DNA from: an uncultured Oscillibacter sp.
GTDB lineage: Bacteria > Bacillota > Clostridia > Oscillospirales > Oscillospiraceae
Direction: 5' to 3'
Assembly (NCBI RefSeq): GCF_900544955.1
Contig: NZ_UQXD01000031.1
Coordinates: forward strand, 1 to 29,462
Length of the DNA stretch: 29,462 nt
Both the position numbers and the translations under genes were made by a program. The notes beneath the pieces were generated by a model that saw nothing but the letters and a program-made list of their open reading frames with translations, had not been told where the DNA came from and searched no databases. Of this stretch, positions 8,309-15,897 are shown piece after piece (within the stretch, counting starts at the first letter, position 1; each line of letters begins with the position of its first letter).

Positions 8309-8348
8309 AAAGGACGCCGGAGCAGCCATGGCTGCTCCGGCGTCCTTT
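8309..8348. terminator. 40-bp perfect palindrome ending the gal operon and the anti-sigma gene
   Basis: Two 20-base arms (8309-8328 and 8329-8348) are exactly complementary with no spacer; the centre is CCATGG. It begins directly after the galM stop and lies 20 bases before the convergent anti-sigma stop. The outer AAA/TTT gives a short U-tract in both directions, so it fits a shared bidirectional terminator. Confidence 0.75.
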
Positions 8349-8368
8349 GCCGTCCGATGCGGGGGCGC

Positions 8369-9349
8369 TCACCCCATCAGCGCGTCGCAGAGGGCCTGGA
8401 ACGCCGCAGGGGAGGCGGCGCAGGCCTTGATGTCCGCCTCCCCCGCCGTCGCCGCGGCCTCCGCCGCCGTGACGGTCCGGGTCTGCATCTCCCCGGCGCC
8501 GTCCCGCTCCAGGGAATAGGTCCAGGAGACCTGATCCAGATTGCCCACCAGGGCCAGCATCTGGGGCGCCAGAAGGGACTCCATGGTCTCGTCCAGCTGC
8601 CGGGCCCGGGCCTCCGGATAGGGGCCGGAGAACACCACCGTCCATCCGTAGGGGCGGGTGGAGGTCTGGAGCTGGGTGGTGTAGGCCCCCAGGGCCTCCA
8701 GATTCAGCGCCCTGGCCAGGCGGCCCAGGGCGGGGGCGTCCCCCACGTAGTCCGTCCGGGCGTCGTACCGCTCCAGGGCCTGCTGGGAGATGGCCCGGCC
8801 CGCCTGCCACACCAGCCGCCCGCACAGGTACACCTCCGCCACCCCGTCCAGGGGAATCTCCAGCTGGGCCTCGCCGGAGGAGAACAGCGGGGAGGCAATC
8901 ACCTGCCGGGCCCACAGGTCCACCCGCTCCCCCTCCCGCTCTTGCCGCCAGCCGTGGTAGGCGGTGCCGGACCAGAGGGAGGCCACGTCCAGGTGCAAAA
9001 CCTCCGCCCCGTCCGTCCGGGCGGAGAGCACCGCCAGCCCCTGCTCCTGGGCCTGGGTGCCGATGCAGAAGACCTTCACCGCCAGTCCCGCCGCCAGGGC
9101 CAGCGCCGTCAGCAGCACCGCCAGCAGCACCCGCCGCCGGTTCCGGTGCTTGACGGCCTTCAGGTAGTCCACCTCCCGGGCGGTCTCCGCCGGGGCCTCC
9201 GGGGCGGCCATGTCCGCCCGCAGGGCGGCGCACGCCGGGCACTGGGCCAGGTGGGCCTCCACGGCCCGGTTGGTCTCCTGGGCCGTCAGCCCCTCCACAA
9301 ACGAGGGCAGCAGGTCCCGCACCACCGGGCAGGTCAGTTCATTTTTCAT
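8369..9349 (-). CDS. Membrane anti-sigma factor with zinc-finger (zf-HC2) domain
   Basis: The 326-aa protein has a cytoplasmic N-terminal zinc anti-sigma module: Cys7 and HLAQCPAC (His33, Cys37, Cys40), the HxxxCxxC signature. An acidic/alanine linker and basic KHRNRRR follow, then one membrane helix at about 73-92. The remaining ~230 residues would be outside the membrane and show no domain I recognise; they may sense an envelope signal. Its start overlaps the sigma gene by 11 bases, which implies translational coupling and near-equal synthesis of the pair. The expected role is to bind and hold the ECF sigma factor until a signal releases it. ATG at 9349 has GGAGG 8 bases upstream. Confidence 0.8.
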   Translation of the reverse strand: MKNELTCPVVRDLLPSFVEGLTAQETNRAVEAHLAQCPACAALRADMAAPEAPAETAREVDYLKAVKHRNRRRVLLAVLLTALALAAGLAVKVFCIGTQAQEQGLAVLSARTDGAEVLHLDVASLWSGTAYHGWRQEREGERVDLWARQVIASPLFSSGEAQLEIPLDGVAEVYLCGRLVWQAGRAISQQALERYDARTDYVGDAPALGRLARALNLEALGAYTTQLQTSTRPYGWTVVFSGPYPEARARQLDETMESLLAPQMLALVGNLDQVSWTYSLERDGAGEMQTRTVTAAEAAATAGEADIKACAASPAAFQALCDALMG

Positions 9350-9827
9350 CGCTCGTTCCTCCGTTCCGCAGGGATTCCTTGCTCCGGTAAAAGGTCACTC
9401 TGGCCCAGGTCTCCGTCCGCCCCAGCACGTCTCCGATCTCCCGGAAGGTGAGGCCGCCGAAGGCCCGGAGATACACCACCTCCCGGGCGGGCTCCGGCAG
9501 GCCGTGGACCTGGCGCAGAAGGGCCATCCGCCCCTCCTGGGCCACGGCCCCCTCCTCCGCCGAGGGCGCCGCGGCCTCCGGCGGCGCCGCGGGCATGGGG
9601 GCCTCCCGCCGGTGCTTGCGCAGGTGCTGGTACCACAGGTGCTTGGCGATCTGGCACAGCCAGACGGAGAGCTTGCATCCGCCGTCAAACCGCTCGATGG
9701 ACCGGACCGCCTGGAAAAAGGTCTCCTGAGTCAGCTCCTCCGCCAGGTCCGGGTCGCGGCATTGGGAGAGGAGAAATTTGTACACGGTTTGGGCGTGCTG
9801 GCGGTATGCCTCGTTCAGATCGGTCAT
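9339..9827 (-). CDS. ECF-type RNA polymerase sigma factor
   Basis: The 162-aa protein has the two-domain ECF layout. Region 2 is at about 8-75 (DLAEELTQETFFQAVRSIER, core-binding and -10 recognition). Region 4 is at about 105-155 (REVVYLRAFGGLTFREIGDV, helix-turn-helix for -35 recognition). The linker is rich in Ala/Pro/Glu. It is co-transcribed with a membrane zinc anti-sigma gene that overlaps its 3' end. A GTAACG...GATATA promoter-like pair upstream (9851-9878) suggests self-activation. ATG at 9827 is preceded by AAAGGAGGGG. Confidence 0.9.
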   Translation of the reverse strand: MTDLNEAYRQHAQTVYKFLLSQCRDPDLAEELTQETFFQAVRSIERFDGGCKLSVWLCQIAKHLWYQHLRKHRREAPMPAAPPEAAAPSAEEGAVAQEGRMALLRQVHGLPEPAREVVYLRAFGGLTFREIGDVLGRTETWARVTFYRSKESLRNGGTSDEK

Positions 9828-9850
9828 GGGCTCCCCTCCTTTCCAACCCC

Positions 9851-9878
9851 TATATCCCCCCGGCGGGGGAAACGTTAC
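9851..9878 (-). promoter_or_regulatory. Candidate ECF-dependent (autoregulatory) promoter
   Basis: Minus strand GTAACG (9878-9873), 16 bases, GATATA (9856-9851), about 25 bases before the sigma start. The core AAC of the -35 and the 16-base spacing fit ECF promoters better than sigma-A ones. A small GC inverted repeat (CCCCCG/CGGGGG) fills the spacer. Confidence 0.45.
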
Positions 9879-9895
9879 AGCGCCGGCGAAAAAAA

Positions 9896-9918
9896 GCGGA
9901 CGGGCACCGCCCGTCCGC
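9896..9918 (-). terminator. Intrinsic terminator of the HAD hydrolase gene
   Basis: A perfect 10-bp stem (arms 9896-9905 and 9909-9918, 3-base loop) is followed on the minus strand by seven T. It starts 3 bases after the stop codon. Confidence 0.85.
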
Positions 9919-9921
9919 CTG

Positions 9922-10578
9922 TCACTGCGGTGTTTCGCTCTGGAACATCTCCTCGAAGGAGGTGATGTATTCGTCCGCCAGGGCCCGGATGGCGGCCTGG
10001 TCCTCCTGGGCGGAGGGGTCGTACACGCCGCAGACCCGGAAGCCCGCGGCCTTGGCGGTCTGGACGGCGTGGAGGGCGTCCTCGAAGATCACCGTGTCCT
10101 TCTTGTTGGACTGGAGGCGCCGCATGGCCCGCTCGTAGATCTCCGGGTCGTCCTTTCCCCGGCCCACCTCCTGGCAGGTGAGGATGCCCCGGAAGTAGGA
10201 CAGGATGCCCGCGTGGCGGAGGGCCGCCTCCGCCAGGTGGCGGTCCGTGGCGGTGGCCACGTACATCCACACCCCCTCCATTTTCAAAAGGGACAAGAAC
10301 TTTTCCACGCCGGGCTTGGCCTGGACCTCGCAGCGGTAGAAGTGGTCGATCTGCCCCTCAATCAGCCCCACGATCTCCTCCACCGTCTGGGGCATGCGGT
10401 AGGCCTCCTTGCAGTAGGCGGCCCCCTGGCGCAGCGTCATAGTCTTCAGCCTCTCCTGGAGGTCCGGCTCCGGCCGGATGCCCTGCTTCCACAGCATGCA
10501 CGGCCCCAGCTCCCGCCAGATGTGCATGGAGTCCAGCAGCGTGCCGTCCATGTCAAAAATCGCGCTTTGCAGTCTCAT
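9922..10578 (-). CDS. HAD-superfamily phosphatase/phosphomutase-like hydrolase
   Basis: The 218-aa protein of the beta-phosphoglucomutase/phosphatase branch of HAD enzymes has the nucleophile motif DMDGT (Asp9, Asp11) at the N-terminus. A helical cap follows at about 15-85, motif II VATATDRH near 112-119, and motif IV FEDALHAVQTAKAAGF near 169-184. Likely substrates are small phosphorylated sugars or related metabolites, but the sequence does not identify one. The frame is open upstream to 10644, but ATG 10578 is preferred: it has AAAGGAAA upstream and starts just before the DxD motif, as is usual. The upstream extension would also cover the promoter. Confidence 0.85.
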   Translation of the reverse strand: MRLQSAIFDMDGTLLDSMHIWRELGPCMLWKQGIRPEPDLQERLKTMTLRQGAAYCKEAYRMPQTVEEIVGLIEGQIDHFYRCEVQAKPGVEKFLSLLKMEGVWMYVATATDRHLAEAALRHAGILSYFRGILTCQEVGRGKDDPEIYERAMRRLQSNKKDTVIFEDALHAVQTAKAAGFRVCGVYDPSAQEDQAAIRALADEYITSFEEMFQSETPQ

Positions 10579-10606
10579 CGTCGGTTTCCTTTCCGTTTTT
10601 TCCGTA

Positions 10607-10635
10607 TTGCGGCTATTATACCACCGTGTTAGGAT
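10607..10635 (+). promoter_or_regulatory. Promoter of thpR (interleaved with the HAD promoter)
   Basis: TTGCGG (10607-10612), 17 bases, TAGGAT (10630-10635), about 30 bases before the thpR start. It occupies the same DNA as the opposite-facing HAD promoter. Confidence 0.5.
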
Positions 10636-10644
10636 GGAATACAA
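10615..10644 (-). promoter_or_regulatory. Promoter of the HAD hydrolase gene
   Basis: Minus strand TTGTAT (10644-10639), 18 bases, TATAAT (10620-10615). Its perfect -10 box suggests it is the stronger of the two divergent promoters. Confidence 0.7.
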
Positions 10645-10664
10645 CCAAAAGGAGGGAATGTGCC

Positions 10665-11162
10665 ATGCGATTGTTTGCAGCCGTCCGGTGCCCGCCGGCG
10701 GTGGAGGCGGCCCTGGTGCGGACCATGGCCGACCTGGGGCGGGAGGGCCGGGCCGCCTTCACCCCCCGGGAGAACCTGCACCTGACCCTGGCCTTCCTGG
10801 GGGAGACGGACAACCTCGCCGGCGCCGTCTCCGCCCTGGAGCAATCCTGCACCGGCGGCCCCTTCTCCGTCACCCTGGGGGGCCTGGGCGCCTTTGAGCG
10901 GCTGTGGTGGGCGGGGGTTTTGCCGGCGCCACGGCTGGAGGACCTGGCCCGCCGGGTGCAGTCGGCGCTGCGCCGGGAGGGGTTCGCCCTGGAGGACCGC
11001 CCCTGGACGCCCCACGTCACCCTGGCCCGCCGCTGGCAGGGCCCGCCGCCCACGGCTTCGGTGGAGGAGACGGCTTGGGCGGTGGAGGCGGTGTCGCTGC
11101 TGGAGTCCCTTCGGGGGCCGGAGGGGCCGGTATACCGGGAGCGCCGCCGCTTCCCGCTGTGA
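10665..11162 (+). CDS. thpR: RNA 2',3'-cyclic phosphodiesterase (2H phosphoesterase)
   Basis: The 165-aa protein has the two HxT motifs that define the 2H superfamily: His39-Thr41 in HLTLAFLG and His117-Thr119 in HVTLARR, about 78 residues apart. The opening MRLFAAV is typical of the LigT/ThpR family, which opens 2',3'-cyclic phosphates on RNA ends. Its physiological RNA target in bacteria is generally unclear. ATG 10665 follows AAAGGAGGG. The open frame upstream to 10626 lies within the promoter and is not used. It converges on metG. Confidence 0.88.
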   Translation: MRLFAAVRCPPAVEAALVRTMADLGREGRAAFTPRENLHLTLAFLGETDNLAGAVSALEQSCTGGPFSVTLGGLGAFERLWWAGVLPAPRLEDLARRVQSALRREGFALEDRPWTPHVTLARRWQGPPPTASVEETAWAVEAVSLLESLRGPEGPVYRERRRFPL

Positions 11163-11174
11163 GGGCGCGAAAAA

Positions 11175-11200
11175 GGGTCCGGGCCGAAAGGCCCGGACCC
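11175..11200 (-). terminator. Intrinsic terminator of metG
   Basis: A perfect 11-bp stem (11175-11185 and 11190-11200) with a 4-base loop is followed on the minus strand by TTTTT, 8 bases after the metG stop. On the plus strand it is followed by AAATG, so it serves metG mainly. Confidence 0.85.
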
Positions 11201-11208
11201 AAATGCAT

Positions 11209-13188
11209 TCAGCAGAGCTTGGCGCCGGCTGGGATGGCGTCGTCCACGATGATGAGGTGCAGCTTCTCCTCCCCCTGCTCGGTGTGGACGGCGGAGAGCA
11301 GCATGCCGCAGCTCTCCTGGCCCATCATCTTCCGGGGGGGCAGGTTCACGATGGCCACCAGGGTCTTGCCCACCAGCTGCTCCGGCTCGTAGAACTTGTG
11401 GATGCCGGAGAGAATCTGGCGGTCGGTGCCGGTGCCGTCGTCCAGGGTGAATTTCAGCAGCTTCTCGCTCTTTTTCACCGCCTCGCAGGCCTTCACCTTC
11501 ACCGCCCGGAAGTCGGACTTGCAGAAGGTGTCGAAGTCCACCTGCTCCGTCAGCTGGGGTTCCAGGGAGATGGCAGGCAGCGCGGATTGCCGCTCCGCGG
11601 CCTCCGCCGCCTCCAGGTCCGCCAGCGCCTGGTCCATGTCGATGCGGGGGAACAGGTTCTCCCCCTTGGTGGTGGCGGCGGTCTCCGGCAGGGCGCCCCA
11701 GGTTCCGGCGCTGTCCCAGGTCTGGAGGTCCGCCCCGGCGCCGATCTGGGCGAAGAGCTTCTGGCAGCTCTCCGGCATGAAGGGGCTGAGGAGGATGCCG
11801 CAGATGCGGGTGGCCTCCAGCAGGTTGTACAGCACGTGGGCCAGGCGGCCGCCGTTTTGTTCCATGTCCTTGGCCAGGGCCCAGGGGGCGGTCTCGTCGA
11901 TATACTTGTTGGCCCGCTGGATGACCTTGAACACCTCCGCCAGGGCGTTGTGGGGGGCGTAGGCCTCCATCTGGGATTCATAGGCCCCCCGCAGGGCGGA
12001 GGCCATGGCGGTCAGTTCCGTGTCGCAGGCCAGGGGCGCGGACCAGCGGCTGCACCCCTGGGGCAGCGTGCCGCCGAAGTACTTCCCCGCCATGGCGGTG
12101 GTGCGGGAGACCAGATTGCCCAGGTCGTTGGCAAGGTCCGTGTTGATGGTCTGGATCAGCAGCTCATTGGAGAAGTTGCCGTCGGAGCCGAAGGGGAAGG
12201 TCCGCATCAGGAAGAACCGCAGGGCGTCCACGCCGAACTGCTCCGCCAGAATATAGGGGTCCACCACGTTGCCCTTGGACTTGGACATCTTGCCGCCGTC
12301 CAGCAGCAGCCAGCCGTGGCCGAAGACGTGCTTGGGCAGGGGCATCTCCATGCTCATCAGCATGGCGGGCCAGATGATGGAGTGGAAACGGACGATCTCC
12401 TTGCCCACGAAGTGGACGTCCGCGGGCCAGTACTTCTCATAGTCGTCATAGCGGTCGTTGAGGAAGCCCAGGGCGGTGGTGTAGTTGAAGAGGGCGTCCA
12501 CCCACACGTAGACCACATGGCCCTGGTCGAAGTCCACGGGAATGCCCCAGGTGAAGCTGGTCCGGGAGACGCACAGATCCTCCAAACCGGGGTCGATGAA
12601 GTTTTTCACCATCTCGTTCACCCGGCTGCGGGGCTGGAGGAAGTCGGTGTTCTCCAGCAGATCCCGGACCTTGCCGGCGTACTTGCTCAGGCGGAAGAAG
12701 TAGGCCTCCTCCTCCGCGTCCACCACCGGGCGGCCGCAGTCGGGGCAGCAGCCGTCCTTGAGCTGGCTGTCCGTCCAGAAGGACTCGCAGGGGGTGCAGT
12801 ACTTGCCTTTGTAGGAGCCCTTATAGATGTCCCCCTTGTCGTACATCTTCCGGAAGATGCGCTGGACGGCGGAGACGTGGTAGTCGTCGGTGGTGCGGAT
12901 GAAGCGGTCGTTGGAGATGTTCATCAGCTTCCACAGGTCCTTGACGCCCCGGGGGCCCTCCACAATCCGGTCCACAAATTCCTTGGGAGTGACGCCGGCC
13001 TCTCCGGCCTTGGTCTCGATCTTCTGGCCGTGCTCGTCGGTGCCGGTGAGGAAGCACACGTCGAACCCGTGAAGCCGCTTGTAGCGGGCCATGGCGTCGG
13101 TGGCCACGGTGCAGTAGGTGTGGCCGATGTGGAGCTTGTCCGAGGGGTAGTAGATGGGGGTGGTGATATAAAAGGTTTTCTTTTCCAT
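11209..13188 (-). CDS. metG: Methionyl-tRNA synthetase with C-terminal tRNA-binding domain
   Basis: The 659-aa class I synthetase charges tRNA-Met. It shows HIGH at 20-23 and KMSKS at 300-304. A zinc knuckle lies at 131-151 (CTPC and, after a spacer, CPDC), an anticodon-binding helical domain at about 350-530, and an EMAP/Trbp111-type OB domain at about 555-659 (FDTFCKSDFRAVKVKACEA ... LPPRKMMG), which gives dimerisation and tRNA binding. Length and layout match Firmicutes MetG. ATG 13188 is preceded by AAAGGAGAG and a clear promoter 70 bases upstream. No T-box leader is present, since the transcript leader is only about 60 bases. Confidence 0.98.
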   Translation of the reverse strand: MEKKTFYITTPIYYPSDKLHIGHTYCTVATDAMARYKRLHGFDVCFLTGTDEHGQKIETKAGEAGVTPKEFVDRIVEGPRGVKDLWKLMNISNDRFIRTTDDYHVSAVQRIFRKMYDKGDIYKGSYKGKYCTPCESFWTDSQLKDGCCPDCGRPVVDAEEEAYFFRLSKYAGKVRDLLENTDFLQPRSRVNEMVKNFIDPGLEDLCVSRTSFTWGIPVDFDQGHVVYVWVDALFNYTTALGFLNDRYDDYEKYWPADVHFVGKEIVRFHSIIWPAMLMSMEMPLPKHVFGHGWLLLDGGKMSKSKGNVVDPYILAEQFGVDALRFFLMRTFPFGSDGNFSNELLIQTINTDLANDLGNLVSRTTAMAGKYFGGTLPQGCSRWSAPLACDTELTAMASALRGAYESQMEAYAPHNALAEVFKVIQRANKYIDETAPWALAKDMEQNGGRLAHVLYNLLEATRICGILLSPFMPESCQKLFAQIGAGADLQTWDSAGTWGALPETAATTKGENLFPRIDMDQALADLEAAEAAERQSALPAISLEPQLTEQVDFDTFCKSDFRAVKVKACEAVKKSEKLLKFTLDDGTGTDRQILSGIHKFYEPEQLVGKTLVAIVNLPPRKMMGQESCGMLLSAVHTEQGEEKLHLIIVDDAIPAGAKLC

Positions 13189-13256
13189 AGGGGCTCTCCT
13201 TTTTTTTGCGGCCGCTCCGAATGGAAGAGGGCCGGTATTTGCAAAACAGTTTTATT

Positions 13257-13285
13257 ATTATACCGCCTGCCGCCGGGAATTACAA
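13257..13285 (-). promoter_or_regulatory. Sigma-A promoter of metG
   Basis: Minus strand TTGTAA (13285-13280), 17 bases, TATAAT (13262-13257), about 70 bases before metG. Confidence 0.75.
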
Positions 13286-13357
13286 CGCTTTGCGGGGATT
13301 TTCCCCGGAAAAGGGGGGCTGCCGCCGGCGGGCGGGAAAAAATTCACAGAAAAGTCC

Positions 13358-13387
13358 TTGAGGCGGCCGGGGGCCCTGGGGTACAAT
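13358..13387 (+). promoter_or_regulatory. Promoter of the LysR-family regulator
   Basis: TTGAGG (13358-13363), 18 bases, TACAAT (13382-13387), about 60 bases before the start codon. It diverges from the metG promoter about 70 bases away. Confidence 0.55.
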
Positions 13388-13446
13388 GGCCTCAGTGCAA
13401 CCGGCGGCGCATCGCCGCGCCGCAGGCAGAGAAACGGAGGCAGGCC

Positions 13447-14376
13447 ATGGACATCAAAAACCCGGAATACATCCTGGAGATCGCCCGGCAGCAGAGCGTC
13501 ACCCACGCAGCGGAGAAGCTGTTCGTCACCCAGTCCACCCTGAGCCAGTACCTGATCAAGCTGGAGGGAGAGCTGAACACCCCCCTCTTCCTCCGGGATA
13601 AAAACAAGCTGATTCCCACCGCCGCCGGGCAGATCTACCTCCAGGCGGCCCAGGACATCCTCCGCATCCAGGACACCGCCCAGGCCGGCATCGCCGCGCT
13701 GAAAAACGAGGGCTGCATCCGCCTGGGCTGCTCCTCCTGGGGGCTGGACCTGGTGGCCAGCAGCCTCACCGCCTTCAAGGAGCACTTCCCCTCCGTCACC
13801 CTCAAGCTCTTTGAGAACCGGTACGCCCAATTGAAGGCCATGATGCAGGCGGGAAAGCTGGATTTGGCAGTGGTGGCCGTCACGCCGGAGGACGACCTGC
13901 CCGCCCAGGGCTACACCCACCTGTGCCGGGAGGAGCTGGTGCTGGTGCTGCCGGCGGACCACCCCTTCTGCGCCGCCCATCCCCGGCTGCGGAAGATCAA
14001 GCCGGCGGTGCTGGCGGAGGAGCTGCGGGACGTGAGCTTCATCTTCTCCGACGAGGGGTCCACCATCCGCAAGCTGGAGGACCAGCTCTTCGGGGAGCTG
14101 ATGTTCCGGCCCAACGTGGTGTGCGAGCTGAACCGGGACGACTTCACCCAGAAGATGGTGGCCAACGGCGCGGGGGCGGCCATCGTCCCGGCGGCGGACA
14201 TCCGGGGCTTTGCCTCGGTCCGCTCCTTCCGGTTCGATCCGCCGCTGTGCCGGGAGGACATTTTGGTGTTCCGCCGGGACGTGGAGAAGACGGAGGCCCT
14301 GGCCTGCCTGGAGAGGATTCTGGTGGCCACCTCCCAGTCCGACCGGGAGGTGGAGTTTTTGGCGGAGGCGGAATAG
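13447..14376 (+). CDS. LysR-family transcriptional regulator
   Basis: The 309-aa protein has an N-terminal winged helix-turn-helix at about 1-60 (SVTHAAEKLFVTQSTLSQYL, then LEGELNTPLFLRDKNKL) and a LysR substrate-binding domain at about 90-295. The effector is unknown. ATG 13447 has GGAGG 7 bases upstream and begins the usual LysR N-terminus; the far longer open frame before it is a shadow of metG. It diverges from metG, but a synthetase is an unlikely target. The gene downstream is the convergent MATE exporter, so its regulon is probably elsewhere or itself. Confidence 0.9.
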   Translation: MDIKNPEYILEIARQQSVTHAAEKLFVTQSTLSQYLIKLEGELNTPLFLRDKNKLIPTAAGQIYLQAAQDILRIQDTAQAGIAALKNEGCIRLGCSSWGLDLVASSLTAFKEHFPSVTLKLFENRYAQLKAMMQAGKLDLAVVAVTPEDDLPAQGYTHLCREELVLVLPADHPFCAAHPRLRKIKPAVLAEELRDVSFIFSDEGSTIRKLEDQLFGELMFRPNVVCELNRDDFTQKMVANGAGAAIVPAADIRGFASVRSFRFDPPLCREDILVFRRDVEKTEALACLERILVATSQSDREVEFLAEAE

Positions 14377-14380
14377 ACGG

Positions 14381-14408
14381 ACAGGGCGCCCCTTTTGGGG
14401 CGCCCTGT
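14381..14408. terminator. Shared terminator between LysR gene and MATE exporter gene
   Basis: A perfect 12-bp stem (14381-14392 and 14397-14408) with a TTTT loop sits between the convergent stops at 14376 and 14415. Neither side has a long U-tract. Confidence 0.7.
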
Positions 14409-14414
14409 GGGTGT

Positions 14415-15773
14415 TCAGGCCTGGTCCGCCAGGCTGCCGCGGCGCTTCCAGCGGCCGGAGCAGTAGTACCCCACGGACAGCGCGCAGCCCAGAATCCAGC
14501 CGATGCCAATGCCGTAGTACATGTAGTCCGGGCCGTAGCGGTTGGCCAGCCAGTAGACCATGGGCACCCGGAGCAAAATCAGGGAGAGGACCACGTTCAC
14601 CATGGGGAATACGCTGTCCCCCGCCCCCCGCATGGCGTTGTTCAGGCAGAACATGACGGAGAAGGGGATGTAGAAGGGCATGACGCACCGCAGGTACACC
14701 GCCCCCGCCCGGACCACCGTGGGGGTGTCGGAGAAGACGCCCACCAGGGCGGGGGCCAGGGGAATCAGCACCAGCATGGCCACCGACCAGACCACGGAGG
14801 CGGCCACCGTCACCCGGATGCCCTGCCGGGCCCGGTCCAGCCGCCGGGCGCCGATGTTCTGGCCCACAAAGGCGGTGACGGCGTTGGAGAGGCTCTGCAC
14901 CGGCAAAAAGGCCAATTGGTCCAGCCGGGAGCCCACGTTGTAGGCGGCGGTGAACTCCTTGCCGAAGGTGTTGATCTTGCTCATCACCGCGATGGACCCC
15001 ACGGCGATGAGGGACATCTGGATGCCCGCCGGCAGGCCGATGCCCATGATCTGGCGGAAGAGGGCCTTGTCAAACCGGAGGCAGAGGGGGCGGATGGCGA
15101 TGGCGGGATAGCGGCGGCGGATGTAGAAGAGGCCGAAGAGCCAGGAGAAGGCCTGGGAGAGGATGGTGCCCAGGGCCACGCCCAGCACCCCCAGCCCGCA
15201 GACCAGCACCAGCGTCAAATCCAGGAAGATGTTCATCGCCGCCGAGACGGACAAAAACAGCAGCGTGGTCCGGCTGTTGCCCAGGCCCCCCAGAATGCCG
15301 GCGTTGAGGTTGTAGCCGATGCTGCCCGCAAGGCCCGCGCAGACCACCGTCAGGTAGAGCCAGGCCTCCGCCCAGGCCCCCGCCTCCACCCGCATCAGCA
15401 GGAGGATGGGCTTCACCGCCGCCACCGCCAGCAGCGTGATGGGCACGGCGGAGAGGGTGAAGGCGGTGTAGATGGTGTCCACCGCGTCCCGGACCCGGTC
15501 CATCCGCCCGGCGCCGTAGAACTGGGCGATGACCACGGTGCCGCCGTTGGAGAGGCCCATGAACAGCGAGGTGAACATGAAGAGGATGGGAAAGCCCACC
15601 CCCACGGCGGCCAGGGCCCCGTCCCCCACGTACCGGCCCACCACCCAACTGTCCACCATGTTGTAGAGCTGCTGGAAAAAACTGCCCAGCAGCAGGGGCA
15701 GTGCGAAATAGAAGATGTGCCCTGCGGGGCTGCCGGCGGTCATGTTCCGCGCGCCGGAGGGAGATGCGTCCAT
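14415..15773 (-). CDS. MATE-family multidrug/toxin efflux transporter
   Basis: The 452-aa integral membrane protein has about twelve helices in two repeats. The N-terminal helix carries PLLLGSFFQQLYNMVDSWVV (about 25-44), the MatE family hallmark, followed by GRYVGDGALAAVGVGFP. The second half opens near GIGLPAGIQMSLIAVGSIAV. These proteins export cationic drugs or metabolites by Na+ or H+ antiport; the substrate is not readable. Start ATG 15773 is chosen for GGAGGAAA about 6-9 bases upstream and the standard length. The upstream in-frame codons overlap the promoter region. A 13-bp palindrome over its -10 box suggests a dedicated repressor. Confidence 0.92.
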   Translation of the reverse strand: MDASPSGARNMTAGSPAGHIFYFALPLLLGSFFQQLYNMVDSWVVGRYVGDGALAAVGVGFPILFMFTSLFMGLSNGGTVVIAQFYGAGRMDRVRDAVDTIYTAFTLSAVPITLLAVAAVKPILLLMRVEAGAWAEAWLYLTVVCAGLAGSIGYNLNAGILGGLGNSRTTLLFLSVSAAMNIFLDLTLVLVCGLGVLGVALGTILSQAFSWLFGLFYIRRRYPAIAIRPLCLRFDKALFRQIMGIGLPAGIQMSLIAVGSIAVMSKINTFGKEFTAAYNVGSRLDQLAFLPVQSLSNAVTAFVGQNIGARRLDRARQGIRVTVAASVVWSVAMLVLIPLAPALVGVFSDTPTVVRAGAVYLRCVMPFYIPFSVMFCLNNAMRGAGDSVFPMVNVVLSLILLRVPMVYWLANRYGPDYMYYGIGIGWILGCALSVGYYCSGRWKRRGSLADQA

Positions 15774-15802
15774 AGCGGTTTCCTCCATCCTTGTGGATAT
15801 AA

Positions 15803-15815
15803 GAGTACTGTACTC
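15803..15815. promoter_or_regulatory. Candidate operator overlapping the MATE promoter
   Basis: GAGTACTGTACTC is a 13-bp odd palindrome (6-bp arms GAGTAC/GTACTC around one base). It covers the -10 box of the MATE promoter and lies about 30 bases before its start codon. A drug-sensing repressor site is a reasonable inference, but no such repressor is adjacent. Confidence 0.45.
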
Positions 15816-15835
15816 CCTTTTTGCCGCCGGGGCAA
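15807..15835 (-). promoter_or_regulatory. Promoter of the MATE exporter gene
   Basis: Minus strand TTGCCC (15835-15830), 17 bases, TACAGT (15812-15807). Confidence 0.5.
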
Positions 15836-15837
15836 TC

Positions 15838-15866
15838 TTGTTTTTTTCGGCGAAATCGGATACAAT
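15838..15866 (+). promoter_or_regulatory. Promoter of exonuclease III gene
   Basis: TTGTTT (15838-15843), 17 bases, TACAAT (15861-15866), 31 bases before the start. It lies back to back with the MATE promoter, 2 bases apart. Confidence 0.65.
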
Positions 15867-15897
15867 GTGGAAAACGAGACTGCATAAGGAGGACCCC

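Noticed and set aside
13189..13446. Possible T-box leader before metG
   Set aside because: The promoter lies about 70 bases from the start, and there is no TGGNACCGCG-type antiterminator sequence.
14231..14240. GGTTCGATCC resembling a tRNA T-loop
   Set aside because: It lies inside the LysR coding sequence, without acceptor or anticodon stems around it.
10894..14376. An 1160-codon plus-strand open frame across metG and the LysR gene
   Set aside because: The LysR protein occupies the end (13447-14376); the remainder is antisense to metG and has no domain.
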